From Eubacteriales bacterium (GTDB taxonomy: Bacteria; Bacillota_A; Clostridia; Lachnospirales; Lachnospiraceae), in contig JAUNJL010000008.1 in assembly GCA_030533315.1 (NCBI GenBank), positions 1 through 64,000 on the forward strand: a DNA stretch of 64,000 nt, written 5' to 3'. This document shows positions 44,233 to 53,813 of the stretch, piece after piece. The notes below the pieces were generated by a model that worked only from the letters and a program-made list of their open reading frames with translations, ran no database searches and was not told the DNA's origin. Position 1 is the first letter of the stretch. Each line of letters opens with the position of its first letter. The position numbers and the translations under genes are program-made.

Positions 44233-46887
44233 ATGAGCAGGGAACTTGCAAAAACCTACGATCCAAAGGGGATCGAGGAGCGCCTTTATCAGAAATGGAT
44301 GGACAATGGATATTTTCACGCAAAGGTGAATCCGGACAAAAAGCCGTTTACCATCGTGATGCCGCCTCCCAATGTGACGGGACAGCTGCACATGGGGCAC
44401 GCTTTGGATGAGACCATGCAGGATATCCTCATCCGCTTTAAGAGGATGCAGGGCTACGAGGCTCTCTGGCAGCCGGGCACGGACCATGCGGCCATCGCTA
44501 CGGAGGTGAAGGTGACGGAGAAGCTGAGGAAGGAGGGCATCGACAAGGAAGAAATCGGACGGGAAAAATTCCTGGAGTATGCCTGGGAGTGGAAGGAAGA
44601 GTACGGCGGAAAGATCCTCAATCAGCTGAAGAAGCTGGGTGCGTCCGCCGATTGGGACAGAGAACGCTTTACCATGGATGAAGGCTGTTCTGCGGCAGTC
44701 CAGGAGGTGTTTATCAAATTATACGAAAAAGGATATATCTACAAGGGCTCTCGGATCATCAACTGGTGCCCCGTGTGCCAGACCTCCATTTCCGATGCGG
44801 AGGTGGAGCATGAGGATCAGGATGGCTTTTTCTGGCATATCAATTATCCCATCGTGGGGGAGGAAGGACGGTTCGTGGAGATTGCCACCACCCGTCCTGA
44901 GACGCTTCTGGGAGATACGGCGGTTGCGGTAAACCCGGAGGATGAAAGGTACCAGGATCTGGTGGGGAAGATGCTGGAGCTTCCTCTCACGGGAAGAACC
45001 ATTCCTGTGATCGCGGATGAATACGTGGATAAAGAGTTTGGGACCGGCTGTGTGAAGATCACGCCAGCCCACGACCCCAACGACTTTGAGGTGGGACGCC
45101 GCCATCGGCTTCCCGAGATCAACATCATGAACGATGATGCCACCATCAATGAGCTGGGGGGCAAATACGCCGGCATGGACCGCTATGAGGCGAGGGCGGC
45201 CATGGTGGAGGATTTAAAGGAGCTGGGGCTTCTGGTGAAGGTGGTTCCCCACAGCCACAGTGTGGGAACTCACGACCGCTGCGGCACCACGGTGGAGCCT
45301 ATGATCAAACCACAGTGGTTCGTAAAAATGGACGAGATGGCGAAGGCCGCCATCCAGGCGTTAAAGGATGGGGAGCTGGAGTTTGTGCCGTCCCGTTTTG
45401 ACAAGACCTATCTTCATTGGCTGGAAAATATCCGGGATTGGTGTATTTCCCGGCAGCTTTGGTGGGGACACCGTATCCCTGCCTATTACTGTGATGACTG
45501 CGGGGAGACCGTGGTGGCAGCTGAGATGCCTGGCAAATGCCCCAAGTGCGGCGGGACCCATTTCCATCAGGATGAGGATACCCTGGATACCTGGTTCAGC
45601 TCCGCACTGTGGCCCTTCTCCACGTTGGGATGGCCGGAGAAAACGCCGGAGATGGAATATTTTTATCCTACGGACGTTTTGGTGACCGGTTATGATATTA
45701 TTTTCTTCTGGGTGATCCGTATGGTCTTTTCTGCTCTGGAGCAGACGGGGAAGGCTCCCTTCCACCATGTTCTGATCCACGGGCTGGTGCGGGATTCCCT
45801 GGGACGGAAGATGAGCAAATCTCTGGGAAATGGCATTGATCCCCTGGAGGTGATCGACAAGTATGGAGCCGACGCCCTCCGTCTGACCCTGATCACGGGA
45901 AATGCTCCGGGAAACGATATGCGTTTCTACTGGGAGAGGGTGGAGTCCAGCCGGAATTTTGCCAATAAGATCTGGAACGCCTCCCGTTTCATCCTGATGA
46001 ATCTGGAAGGAAAGACCGTGACGGAGCCGAAAGCTCTGTCCCAGCTTTGGCCGGAGGACAGGTGGATTTTGTCCAGGCTGAATACCGTGATCCGGGAAGT
46101 GACGGAAAACATGGAAAAATATGAGCTTGGCATTGCGGTACAGAAGATATACGATTTCCTGTGGGATGAGCTTTGTGACTGGTATATCGAGCTGGCAAAG
46201 GTTCGTCTGTGGAAGGCGAAGGAGGATCCGTCCGCTGCGAACGATGCCCTTTGGACTCTTCGCACGGCCCTGACGCAGGGCCTGAAGCTGCTCCATCCCT
46301 TCATGCCCTTTATTACGGAGGAGATCTTCTGTACGCTGCTTCCGGAGGAGCCCTCCATTATGATCTCTGACTGGCCGGTGTACCGCGAGGAGTGGGAGGA
46401 TGAAAAGGCCCAGCTTGCCATCGGAAGCTTCCAGGAGGTGGTGCGGGGCATCCGTAATATCCGGAACGAGATGAACGTACCGCAGAACCGCAGAACCCAT
46501 CTCTACATTGTGGGAGGGGATGCCGCCGTCTGCGGTATGTATGAGGAGACCAAAAAATCCTTTGTAAACCTTGCCCTTTCCAGCGAGATCCACGTGCAGG
46601 AGGATAAGGCCGGCATTGGGGAGGACGCAGTTTCCGTTGTGGTATCAAACGCCGTGGTCTACCTCCCTCTGGAGGATCTGATCGACATGGAAAAGGAGAT
46701 CCAGCGGCTGAAAAAGGAGCAGGAGCGGCTGACAAAGGAGATCGCCCGCTGCCAGGGAATGCTCCAGAATCCCAGCTTTGTTCAGAAGGCGCCTGAGGCA
46801 AAGGTCAATGCGGAGAAGGAAAAGCTGGAAAAATACAAAGAAATGAAGGAAAAGGTGGATATGCAGCTGGAGAAGCTGACAAAATAA
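44233..46887 (+). CDS. valS: Valyl-tRNA synthetase
   Basis: Class I synthetase of 884 residues that charges tRNA-Val. HIGH-type motif [16 protein letters not shown] near residue 45, a large editing (CP1) domain with [13 protein letters not shown], zinc-type cysteines CDDCGE...CPKCGG, the KMSKS motif [14 protein letters not shown], an anticodon-binding domain and a C-terminal coiled coil (about 810-884) typical of ValRS. ATG 44233 follows AGGAGG by nine bases. Controlled by the T-box upstream. Confidence 0.97.
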   Translation: MSRELAKTYDPKGIEERLYQKWMDNGYFHAKVNPDKKPFTIVMPPPNVTGQLHMGHALDETMQDILIRFKRMQGYEALWQPGTDHAAIATEVKVTEKLRKEGIDKEEIGREKFLEYAWEWKEEYGGKILNQLKKLGASADWDRERFTMDEGCSAAVQEVFIKLYEKGYIYKGSRIINWCPVCQTSISDAEVEHEDQDGFFWHINYPIVGEEGRFVEIATTRPETLLGDTAVAVNPEDERYQDLVGKMLELPLTGRTIPVIADEYVDKEFGTGCVKITPAHDPNDFEVGRRHRLPEINIMNDDATINELGGKYAGMDRYEARAAMVEDLKELGLLVKVVPHSHSVGTHDRCGTTVEPMIKPQWFVKMDEMAKAAIQALKDGELEFVPSRFDKTYLHWLENIRDWCISRQLWWGHRIPAYYCDDCGETVVAAEMPGKCPKCGGTHFHQDEDTLDTWFSSALWPFSTLGWPEKTPEMEYFYPTDVLVTGYDIIFFWVIRMVFSALEQTGKAPFHHVLIHGLVRDSLGRKMSKSLGNGIDPLEVIDKYGADALRLTLITGNAPGNDMRFYWERVESSRNFANKIWNASRFILMNLEGKTVTEPKALSQLWPEDRWILSRLNTVIREVTENMEKYELGIAVQKIYDFLWDELCDWYIELAKVRLWKAKEDPSAANDALWTLRTALTQGLKLLHPFMPFITEEIFCTLLPEEPSIMISDWPVYREEWEDEKAQLAIGSFQEVVRGIRNIRNEMNVPQNRRTHLYIVGGDAAVCGMYEETKKSFVNLALSSEIHVQEDKAGIGEDAVSVVVSNAVVYLPLEDLIDMEKEIQRLKKEQERLTKEIARCQGMLQNPSFVQKAPEAKVNAEKEKLEKYKEMKEKVDMQLEKLTK

Positions 46888-46899
46888 AGGAGTGTTTTT

Positions 46900-48921
46900 A
46901 TGAAGCTAAGCAAATTATGCAATAAGATATCCCTGCTCCTTCAGGCGCTGTGGTGTACCTTTTTGTACTTTCTCATAGAAGCCATCAGCCGCCATTCCTT
47001 TACGGCGGCCTGGCAGTATATGACGGGAAAGCCCCTGGTGTTTGCTTACAATACAGCCTTTCTTTTTACGACCATGCTGATCGTTTACCTGTTTCACAGA
47101 AGAGTCTTCTGGAGAGCGATGGTATCCATTCTCTGGCTCTTTCTGGGAGCGGTGAACGGTGTGCTGCTGATGAACCGGGTGACACCCTTTACAGGGCCGG
47201 ACCTCCATATGCTGACAGACGGCATTGCCGTCATGCAGAAATATCTGCCGGCGTACGGGGTGGTTCTGGGCTGCATCCTGATAGGAGCCGTGCTTTTGTC
47301 TTTGCTGATCCTGTTTGTCAAAGGCCCCAAATATCAAGAGAAGATCAGGTATCGCTATGTGATCCCCCTGATCCTGGCAGGGGTGGCGGCCTTCGGAGGC
47401 GTCACCCAGCTTGCCCTGGAAAAGAGAGTCCTTTCCAACTATTTTGGCAACATTGCCTTTGCCTACGAGGACTATGGATACCCCTACTGTCTTGTGACCA
47501 CCATCTTTAATACGGGGATCAAGAGCCCCAGGGACTACTCCGAAAAGGAGATCCGCCGTATTGAAAAAACGGAGGAGAACCTTCCGGAGACCAAGGAAAA
47601 GGAGTATCCGAACATTGTTTTTGTCCAGCTGGAATCCTTCTTTGACCCGACCCTTGTGAACTACCTGAAGATCTCCCAGGATCCCATCCCAAATTTCAGG
47701 AAGCTGATGAAGGAATATTCTTCCGGCTACTACAAGGTGCCCTCCGTGGGGGCGGGCACGGCCAACACGGAGTTTGAGACCATTACGGGGATGAGCCTCC
47801 ACTATTTTGGACCGGGAGAGTATCCCTACAAGAGTATCCTCAAGGAGACCACCTGCGAGAGTGCGCCTTACGTGCTGAAGGAGCTGGGCTATGCCACCCA
47901 CGCCGTCCATAACAACGAGGCAAACTTTTATGGAAGAAAGAACATTTTTCCTAATCTTGGTTTTGACACCTTCACCTCCGAGGAATATATGGAAAAGGAG
48001 AATCTCCAGAATCCTCTTGGCTGGGTGAAGGACAGCATCCTCACCGATGAGATCGTGAAATGCCTGGATGCCACCAAGGAGCGGGATTATGTATACACCA
48101 TTTCCGTACAGGGGCACGGGGACTATCCCGAGGAACCCATCCTGGAGGAGCCGGCCATCACCGTCACCGGAGCGCCTACGGAAGAGGAAAACAACAAATG
48201 GGAATACTATGTAAATCAGCTTTCTGAGATGGATGGCTTTGTCCTGGATCTGGTGAACACCCTGTCCAGATATCCGGAGGATGTGGTTCTGGTCATGTAC
48301 GGGGATCATCTGCCAACCATGGGTCTGAGGGTGGAGGACGTGGAAAACAAATATCTCTTCCAGACAGAGTACGTGATATGGGACAATATGGGGCTTCCAA
48401 AGAAAAATGAAAATCTTTCTTCTTATCAGATAGCAGCCGAGGTGATGGACCGGGTGGGGATCCATGAGGGAACCATCTTCCGGTATCACCAGGCAAGGAG
48501 GAACACCAAGAATTACCAGGTGGATCTGGAAACCCTCCAGTATGACCTTCTCTACGGCAGCCGTTATGCTTACCAGGGGGAAAGTCCATATACCAGGACA
48601 AAGATGCGCCTGGGTCTTTATGACTTGACTTTGGATTCCATAAGGCTTGTGTCGGACGTGGATTTCACCTATTACATACAGGGCACCAACTTCACGCCCT
48701 CCAGCCAGGTTAAGCTGAACGGGGAATGGTACGACACGGTTTATGTCAGCCCTACCACCCTGGTGATTACAGGAACTCAGCTGAAGGATTTTGACCGTCT
48801 GGCTGTCGTGCAGCGCAGCAACAGCTCCACCAGAAAAGCCCTGAGCAAAAGCTATGACAGAGCGGTGTATGCCTTGTATGGGGATAGCCCCTGGAGAATA
48901 AACGGCAGTCTGGGAGAATGA
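46900..48921 (+). CDS. LtaS-like sulfatase-family phosphoglycerol transferase
   Basis: A membrane enzyme of 673 residues. About five membrane helices occupy residues 10-180, then an extracellular sulfatase-fold domain begins at NIVFVQLESFFDP. The predicted catalytic Thr287 lies in GAGTANTEFE, matching the LtaS nucleophile site. Metal-binding residues are visible in VMYGDHLPTMG and SVQGHGDYP. A C-terminal beta domain of about 120 residues extends beyond classic LtaS. Members build lipoteichoic acid or modify glycans with glycerol phosphate. It starts 12 bases after valS with AAGGAG upstream and may be co-transcribed. The exact acceptor is unknown. Confidence 0.88.
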   Translation: MKLSKLCNKISLLLQALWCTFLYFLIEAISRHSFTAAWQYMTGKPLVFAYNTAFLFTTMLIVYLFHRRVFWRAMVSILWLFLGAVNGVLLMNRVTPFTGPDLHMLTDGIAVMQKYLPAYGVVLGCILIGAVLLSLLILFVKGPKYQEKIRYRYVIPLILAGVAAFGGVTQLALEKRVLSNYFGNIAFAYEDYGYPYCLVTTIFNTGIKSPRDYSEKEIRRIEKTEENLPETKEKEYPNIVFVQLESFFDPTLVNYLKISQDPIPNFRKLMKEYSSGYYKVPSVGAGTANTEFETITGMSLHYFGPGEYPYKSILKETTCESAPYVLKELGYATHAVHNNEANFYGRKNIFPNLGFDTFTSEEYMEKENLQNPLGWVKDSILTDEIVKCLDATKERDYVYTISVQGHGDYPEEPILEEPAITVTGAPTEEENNKWEYYVNQLSEMDGFVLDLVNTLSRYPEDVVLVMYGDHLPTMGLRVEDVENKYLFQTEYVIWDNMGLPKKNENLSSYQIAAEVMDRVGIHEGTIFRYHQARRNTKNYQVDLETLQYDLLYGSRYAYQGESPYTRTKMRLGLYDLTLDSIRLVSDVDFTYYIQGTNFTPSSQVKLNGEWYDTVYVSPTTLVITGTQLKDFDRLAVVQRSNSSTRKALSKSYDRAVYALYGDSPWRINGSLGE

Positions 48922-48962
48922 GCCTTTGGATTTCTGGCATACAGATGGCCGCATGGGCTTGG

Positions 48963-48999
48963 GCCGCCGTTTCGGTATCGGAACGGCGGCGTTCTGTCT
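48963..48999 (+). terminator. Possible terminator after the LtaS-like gene
   Basis: GCCGCCGTT...AACGGCGGC with a ten-base loop, followed by GTTCTGTCT, a weak U-tract. Confidence 0.45.
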
Positions 49000-49040
49000 G
49001 AAAAAGTCGGATAAAATATGACGATTGGGACTGGACATCT

Positions 49041-49136
49041 TTCACCACTATTATATAATGGTAACGTAACGGGTCTGCGAAAGAGCGGCGCTTTTTTATC
49101 AGACCCGCTGCGAATACATTAGATAAAAGTGGTGAA
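49041..49136. repeat. Nested inverted repeats upstream of folC
   Basis: Outer arms TTCACCACT (49041-49049) and AGTGGTGAA (49128-49136) enclose inner arms CGGGTCTG (49070-49077) and CAGACCCG (49100-49107). The outer right arm lies in the ribosome-binding region of folC. Pairing could hide the start site. A TATAAT at 49054-49059 lies inside, so whether both outer arms are in one RNA is uncertain. Confidence 0.5.
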
Positions 49137-49143
49137 TTTTTAT

Positions 49144-50442
49144 ATGGGTTACAGTTATCAAGAGGCCGTTGACTATATCGAGGAAACGCCGAAGTTTACA
49201 AAAAAGAACAGCCTGGAGCATACGAAGGAATGTCTCCGCCGGCTGGGAAGCCCCGAAAAATCTTTTCGGGTGATTCACGTGGCAGGGACGAATGGCAAAG
49301 GAAGTACCTGCGCTTTTTTGACCTCTATTTTAAGGGAGGCAGGCTATTCCTGTGGGCTGTTTACCTCCCCTCACCTGATGGAGATCAATGAGCGTTTTCA
49401 GATCAATGAGGTGAATATTGACAACGAAACCTTTGTAAGGGCTTTTGAGAGGGTGAAGGCTCTGGCGGACCAGCTGGTGGCAGAGGGAAGCTATCATCCC
49501 ACATATTTTGAGATGCTGTTTCTGATGGGAATGCTCATCTTTGAGGAGGCGGGTGTGGACTATGTGACGCTGGAAACAGGGCTTGGAGGGCGTCTGGACG
49601 CCACCACGGCAGTGGAGGATCCTCTGGTCTGTGTCATCACCTCCATCAGCCTGGATCATGTGCAGTATCTGGGAGATACCGTCCAGGCCATTGCGGGGGA
49701 AAAGGCGGGGATCATCGTCCCTGGCGTGCCGGTGATCTACGATGGGAGTGATCCCTCGGCGGCGGCCGTCATCCAAGAGAGGGCCCAGGAGGTGGGAAGC
49801 CCGGCATTCAGGGTGGATGCGGGGGAGGCCTGCGTGAAGGCAAACACGGCGGCAGGCATTGATTTTTCCCTTGGCAGCAGGTATTATAAAGATACCGTTT
49901 TTCATATTCCCTTTATTGCAAGGTACCAGGTGATGAATGCGGCTTTGGCCCTGCAGACCATAGAGGTGCTGAGGGAGCGGGTGCCGGTTTCTGTATGCGC
50001 CGCCCGGGAGGGTGTGGCGAAGACAAGGTGGCAGGGAAGGATGGAGACTGTCCTTCCTGGGGTCATCGTGGACGGCGCTCACAATGAGGACGGCATCCGA
50101 AGGTTTGTGGAGACGGCGGCACATTTTCAGGGGAAATATCCGCTGACGCTTCTTTTTTCTTCGGTTAGTGACAAGGATTACCGGGATATGATCCGCACGG
50201 TGTGCAGCCGGATCTCCTTCCGGCATGTGGTCACCACCCAGGTGGGAGGCGACCGCCAGGTACCGGCGGAGGAGCTGGCAGAGCTGTTTCGGAAAAACGG
50301 GTGTCCGGCGGTGGAGAGCCGGGACTCTGTGGAGGAAGCTCTCCTTGCGGCACAGGGGGCAAAGGGCGAGGACGGACTTTTGTTCTGTGTGGGTTCTCTT
50401 TACCTGGTAGGCGAGATCAAAGCCGCCATCAGACGGAACTGA
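49144..50442 (+). CDS. folC: Bifunctional folylpolyglutamate/dihydrofolate synthase
   Basis: Mur-ligase-family enzyme of 432 residues that adds glutamate to folates (and may make dihydrofolate). ATP loop GTNGKGST is at residues 48-55. Family signature SPHLMEINERF and LETGLGGRLDATT follow, with the C-terminal ligase domain (VDGAHNEDG). ATG 49144 is chosen; a GTG at 49129 is in frame. No strong Shine-Dalgarno is visible, and the region overlaps an inverted repeat, so initiation may be regulated. Confidence 0.94.
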   Translation: MGYSYQEAVDYIEETPKFTKKNSLEHTKECLRRLGSPEKSFRVIHVAGTNGKGSTCAFLTSILREAGYSCGLFTSPHLMEINERFQINEVNIDNETFVRAFERVKALADQLVAEGSYHPTYFEMLFLMGMLIFEEAGVDYVTLETGLGGRLDATTAVEDPLVCVITSISLDHVQYLGDTVQAIAGEKAGIIVPGVPVIYDGSDPSAAAVIQERAQEVGSPAFRVDAGEACVKANTAAGIDFSLGSRYYKDTVFHIPFIARYQVMNAALALQTIEVLRERVPVSVCAAREGVAKTRWQGRMETVLPGVIVDGAHNEDGIRRFVETAAHFQGKYPLTLLFSSVSDKDYRDMIRTVCSRISFRHVVTTQVGGDRQVPAEELAELFRKNGCPAVESRDSVEEALLAAQGAKGEDGLLFCVGSLYLVGEIKAAIRRN

Positions 50443-50455
50443 TTTTGGGGAGCAG

Positions 50456-50539
50456 GCCCAGAAAACACTGGGCGGGAAAGAGGAAACACCAGAGGTGTAC
50501 CATGATGCCCAGAAAACATTGGGCGGGAAAGAGGAAACA
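50456..50539 (+). repeat. Duplicated 33-base hairpin plus ribosome-site element
   Basis: Two copies (50456-50488 and 50507-50539, period 51) with one mismatch. Each has a CCCAG-AAAACA-C/TTGGG hairpin followed by GCGGGAAAGAGGAAACA. The second copy supplies the ribosome site and first A of the start codon of the 50-residue ORF. The first ends in ACC rather than ATG, so it looks like a duplicated leader with no gene of its own. Confidence 0.9.
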
Positions 50540-50691
50540 TGATTGACTATGAAGAGGAATTAAAGAAGTTTGAGCCTTGTCTGGACGTTACGGATGCGGA
50601 GCGGGCCATTTATGACAGGGAGCTGACGGATATACTGGATATCCTTCAGGAAATGCTGCGGGAAGCAAAGAGCGGCCGCCGAGTAAAATAG
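50539..50691 (+). CDS. Small acidic protein of unknown function
   Basis: A 50-residue, helix-rich, acidic protein with a basic tail (ends SGRRVK). ATG 50539 has AAAGAGG eight bases upstream, within the second repeat copy. It lies between folC and the zinc-ribbon/TPR gene, with a 15-base gap to the latter, so it probably belongs to the same operon. Family not recognised. Confidence 0.7.
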   Translation: MIDYEEELKKFEPCLDVTDAERAIYDRELTDILDILQEMLREAKSGRRVK

Positions 50692-50706
50692 AATGAGGAG
50701 ATACAA

Positions 50707-51936
50707 ATGAACTGCATGAACTGCGGCGCATTCCTGGCAGATAAGGACCTGGACTACTGCCCAAGCTGCGGCTGCAATGTCCTGATACAGAAAAAGGTGG
50801 AGTACCTGTCCAAATTTTATTACAATCAGGGATTGGAGAAGGCCAGCATCCGTGATCTCTCAGGAGCCATTAATTGTTTAAAGCAAAGCCTTACCTACAA
50901 TAAAAGGAATATCCAGGCCAGAAATCTCCTGGGCCTGGTCTATTTTGAGACTGGTGAGGTGGTTGCCGCCTTAAGTGAATGGGTGATCAGCAAAAATCTG
51001 AAGCCCACCAAAAATCTTGCGAATGAATATATCAACCGTCTCCAGGCGAATTCCAACAAGCTGGATGCCATCAACGAGACGATTCGAAAATACAACCATG
51101 CCCTGGCACTTTGCAGGGAGGGGCATGAGGACATGGCAGCCATACAGCTGCGTAAGATCCTGGCCCAGAACTCCAAGCTGATCAAGGGATATCATCTTTT
51201 GGCCCTGATACAAATGAAGAACAGGGAGTGGGGCAAGGCCCGGCGTACCCTGAAAAAAGCGGCCAGGATCGACAAGACCAACACCACCACCCTGCGTTTT
51301 CTTCGGGAGGTGGATGAGCAGACCGGTGTGACAACCCACCTGGAAAAGCCGAAAAAAGGCTTGTTCAGGGCAAAGGAGGACAAGGGCCTTGACGAGCCGG
51401 TGGACAGCATGGTGGTGCAGCCCGCCGCCTATCGTGATAATTCCAAGGCTTCCCTGTTTTTTACCTTGATGGCAGGCGTGGCGGCAGGCGCCCTTGCCTT
51501 TTGGCTTCTGGCGGTGCCCTCCATACGTCAGGGGATCTACAGGGAGGCAAATCGCCAGCTTGTCAATTACAGCGAATCTCTGGCAAGCCAGGGAGCGGAG
51601 CTGTCCAAGGCCCAGGGGGAGGCGCAGGAGTCGGACGATACCGCAGAGCAGCTGGCGGCACAGATCGAGGAGGAAAAGAAAAAGAGTGAGACCTACGGAG
51701 CTCTGCTAAGCGCCTATGCTGCGGTGATCCAGATGGACTATGACACGGCGGCATCAGAGGTGCAGAAGATCCATGAATCGGCGCTGACCGACGAGATGAG
51801 GTACGTGTACGGCGTTGTCTGCGACACCACCGGAGTCACGGGCATCCATGATGAAGAGGGAGGTGAGGGCGGCCAGGAAGACGGCGGTTCTGACGAATAC
51901 GATGAATACGACGAGTACGGCGATTACTACGGATAG
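50707..51936 (+). CDS. Zinc-ribbon, TPR and single-pass membrane protein
   Basis: A 409-residue protein. An N-terminal zinc ribbon has Cys3, Cys6, Cys18 and Cys21 (Cys23 extra). TPR-like helices fill about 30-210, with units such as ARNLLGLVYFETGEVVAAL and GYHLLALIQMKNREWGKARR. A membrane helix (SLFFTLMAGVAAGALAFWLL) lies at about 248-270, then a coiled coil and a Gly/Asp/Glu/Tyr-rich tail ending in DEYDEYGDYYG. The likely topology is zinc ribbon and TPRs inside, coil and acidic tail outside. ATG 50707 has GAGGAG upstream. No function is assigned; it precedes the spoIIA operon by 220 bases. Confidence 0.82.
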   Translation: MNCMNCGAFLADKDLDYCPSCGCNVLIQKKVEYLSKFYYNQGLEKASIRDLSGAINCLKQSLTYNKRNIQARNLLGLVYFETGEVVAALSEWVISKNLKPTKNLANEYINRLQANSNKLDAINETIRKYNHALALCREGHEDMAAIQLRKILAQNSKLIKGYHLLALIQMKNREWGKARRTLKKAARIDKTNTTTLRFLREVDEQTGVTTHLEKPKKGLFRAKEDKGLDEPVDSMVVQPAAYRDNSKASLFFTLMAGVAAGALAFWLLAVPSIRQGIYREANRQLVNYSESLASQGAELSKAQGEAQESDDTAEQLAAQIEEEKKKSETYGALLSAYAAVIQMDYDTAASEVQKIHESALTDEMRYVYGVVCDTTGVTGIHDEEGGEGGQEDGGSDEYDEYDEYGDYYG

Positions 51937-52156
51937 AAGACGAAAGAGAAACCTCCAGACAGAGGACATACGAAGAGAATTTCAGGGTGACCCTTCAGGC
52001 GGGACGGCGCGCTTGCCGAACTGACCATGGAGAAACGCTGGAATGTGCAGGGATTCAGGAACTCAGCGGGTTTCCGCGGATCCTTGCATTGAGCGGCGCT
52101 TGTGCCTGAAGGACTGTATTTCAGGGGTATGAAGAAGGGATAAGGGGGAATACGAT

Positions 52157-52507
52157 ATGGAGCCTGTGTTTGAAACGGTAGGAACCTGTCTGAAGGTAAT
52201 GCTTCCCGGGGAGGTGGACCATCCGGTTTCCGAAAAAATACGGAGGGAGACGGATCGCATTATGGGACGTCTGTATATTCGGACTATGGAGTTTGATTTT
52301 TCCAAGACCGATTTTATGGACAGTTCCGGGATTGGACTTCTCATGGGGCGGTACCGCGCGCTTGGAATGGTAAGAGGCTGTATCCGGGCAGTTCACGTGA
52401 GCGGCTATATCAACAAGCTGCTCCATCTGTCAGGGGTCCATCGATTTATCGAGATCAGTCAGATCGCTGAGGAAAGGGAGGGGGAGCTGCATGGAGAATA
52501 CCAATGA
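52157..52507 (+). CDS. spoIIAA: Anti-sigma F factor antagonist SpoIIAA
   Basis: STAS-domain protein of 116 residues. In its unphosphorylated form it binds SpoIIAB and frees sigma-F in the forespore. The phosphorylation motif FMDSSGIGLLMGRY is intact, with Ser56 as the site by alignment to the Bacillus protein. First gene of the spoIIA operon. A possible sigma-H promoter (AGGACTG at 52110-52116 and ATGAAGA about 12 bases on) lies just upstream; this is a weak match. It overlaps spoIIAB by 17 bases. Confidence 0.96.
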   Translation: MEPVFETVGTCLKVMLPGEVDHPVSEKIRRETDRIMGRLYIRTMEFDFSKTDFMDSSGIGLLMGRYRALGMVRGCIRAVHVSGYINKLLHLSGVHRFIEISQIAEEREGELHGEYQ

Positions 52508-52964
52508 AATGACCATCATTTTCGACAGCCGCCCGGTCAACGAGGGTCTTGCCAGGATCACGGCGGCGTCCTTTTGCACCCAGCTGAATCCCACCTTGGA
52601 GGAGGTGACAGACTTAAAGACGGCAGTCTCCGAGGCTGTGACAAACTGCATCATTCACGGATACCAGGGGGAAATACATAAGATTACCATGACCTGCAGA
52701 AGAAAGGGTCAGGAGATTTTTGTGGATATTTCAGATGAGGGGGTGGGGATCCCCGACATCCAAAAGGCCATGGAGCCGCTTTATACCACAAGACCGGACA
52801 AGGAACGCTCCGGTATGGGCTTTACCTTTATGGAGGCTTTTATGGATCAGGTCACTGTGGAATCCACAGTGGGGAAGGGAACCACCGTGCATATGAAGAA
52901 ATGGATAGGGAGGCAGAATGGAACAGACCCTTGCTCTGATCAAGCGTGCGCACCAGGGAGATAA
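52491..52964 (+). CDS. spoIIAB: Anti-sigma F factor / serine kinase SpoIIAB
   Basis: GHKL-type kinase of 157 residues that holds sigma-F inactive and phosphorylates SpoIIAA. N-box VSEAVTNCIIHGY, G1 box ISDEGVGIPD and G2 region ERSGMGFTFME are visible. It is about ten residues longer than the Bacillus protein; the extra C-terminal tail (after KKWIGRQNG) is read through the first codons of sigF. Overlaps: 17 bases with spoIIAA and 47 bases with sigF, so the three are translated together. Confidence 0.95.
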   Translation: MENTNEMTIIFDSRPVNEGLARITAASFCTQLNPTLEEVTDLKTAVSEAVTNCIIHGYQGEIHKITMTCRRKGQEIFVDISDEGVGIPDIQKAMEPLYTTRPDKERSGMGFTFMEAFMDQVTVESTVGKGTTVHMKKWIGRQNGTDPCSDQACAPGR

Positions 52965-53643
52965 AAGGGCAAGAGATGCAGTTGTGGAGGAAAACACGGG
53001 GCTTGTGTACACGGTGGCAAGAAGGTTTATGGGAAGAGGCGTGGAGATGGAGGATCTGCTCCAGATCGGCTATATTGGCCTCTTAAAGGCGGTGGACAAA
53101 TTTGAACCGGCTTTTGAGGTAAGGTTTTCCACCTATGCCGTTCCCATGATCGCAGGAGAGATCAAGCGGTATTTAAGGGATGACGGCCCTCTGAAGGTCA
53201 GCCGGTCCCTGAAGGAGATCCATGGAAAGATTTATCAGGAAAAGGAACGTCTGGAAAGACAGTACGGGCGGGAGCCGACGATCCAGGAGATTTCCGCTTC
53301 CATGAACCTGCCTTTGGAGGAGGTGGTGATGGCGCTGGACTGTTCCTTCCAGGTGGAGTCTCTCCAAAAGGTGGTTTACCAGGGGGACGGGAGCGAAATC
53401 TCTCTCATGGACCGCCTTCCTGAAAAGGAGGACGGTCAGGAAAAGCTGCTGAACCGTCTCCTTTTGGAGGAGGTGCTCACCGGACTGCCCCCGAAGGAGA
53501 GGAAGCTGATCTATCTGAGGTATTTTCAGGATATGACTCAGACCCAGATCGCTCTGCTTTTTGGCGTTTCTCAGGTGCAGATTTCCAGGATGGAGAAGAG
53601 GGTACTGAAGGCGCTGCGGGGCAGACTTGAGGGAAGCAGCTGA
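52918..53643 (+). CDS. sigF: RNA polymerase sigma-F factor
   Basis: Forespore-specific sigma factor of 241 residues. Region 2 has LLQIGYIGLLKAVDKF and FSTYAVPMIAGEIKRYLRDDG. Region 3 has TIQEISASMNLPLEEV. Region 4 has the helix-turn-helix QTQIALLFGVSQVQISRME. Start at ATG 52918 after AGGGAGG. It is the last gene of spoIIA; sigma-F then switches on early forespore genes and sigma-G. Confidence 0.96.
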   Translation: MEQTLALIKRAHQGDKRARDAVVEENTGLVYTVARRFMGRGVEMEDLLQIGYIGLLKAVDKFEPAFEVRFSTYAVPMIAGEIKRYLRDDGPLKVSRSLKEIHGKIYQEKERLERQYGREPTIQEISASMNLPLEEVVMALDCSFQVESLQKVVYQGDGSEISLMDRLPEKEDGQEKLLNRLLLEEVLTGLPPKERKLIYLRYFQDMTQTQIALLFGVSQVQISRMEKRVLKALRGRLEGSS

Positions 53644-53692
53644 GGGAAGAGTGGGCTTCCGAAGAGGAATAAGAGAAGGGAAAAAGAAGACC

Positions 53693-53731
53693 AAAAAACA
53701 GGACAGTCCAGATGAGATTGGGCTGTCCTGT
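53693..53731 (-). terminator. Terminator of the leftward queT gene
   Basis: Read leftward: ACAGGACAG, 16-base loop, CTGTCCTGT, then TTTTTT. It also faces the sigF transcript. Confidence 0.85.
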
Positions 53732-53813
53732 CATCGTTGTTTGGGGAAGGCCGCAAGAAGCGGCGTCCTGCCTGGTGCGCAGGCCTGTATTCTCTATGCT
53801 GGCCCAGGCTTTG

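Noticed and set aside
46915..49038. A 707-codon leftward open frame opposite the LtaS-like gene
   Set aside because: Antisense shadow of a gene with intact membrane and sulfatase domains; no family match by eye.
49041..49144. Tetrahydrofolate riboswitch before folC
   Set aside because: The inverted repeats suggested it, but the conserved THF-riboswitch sequences are not present.
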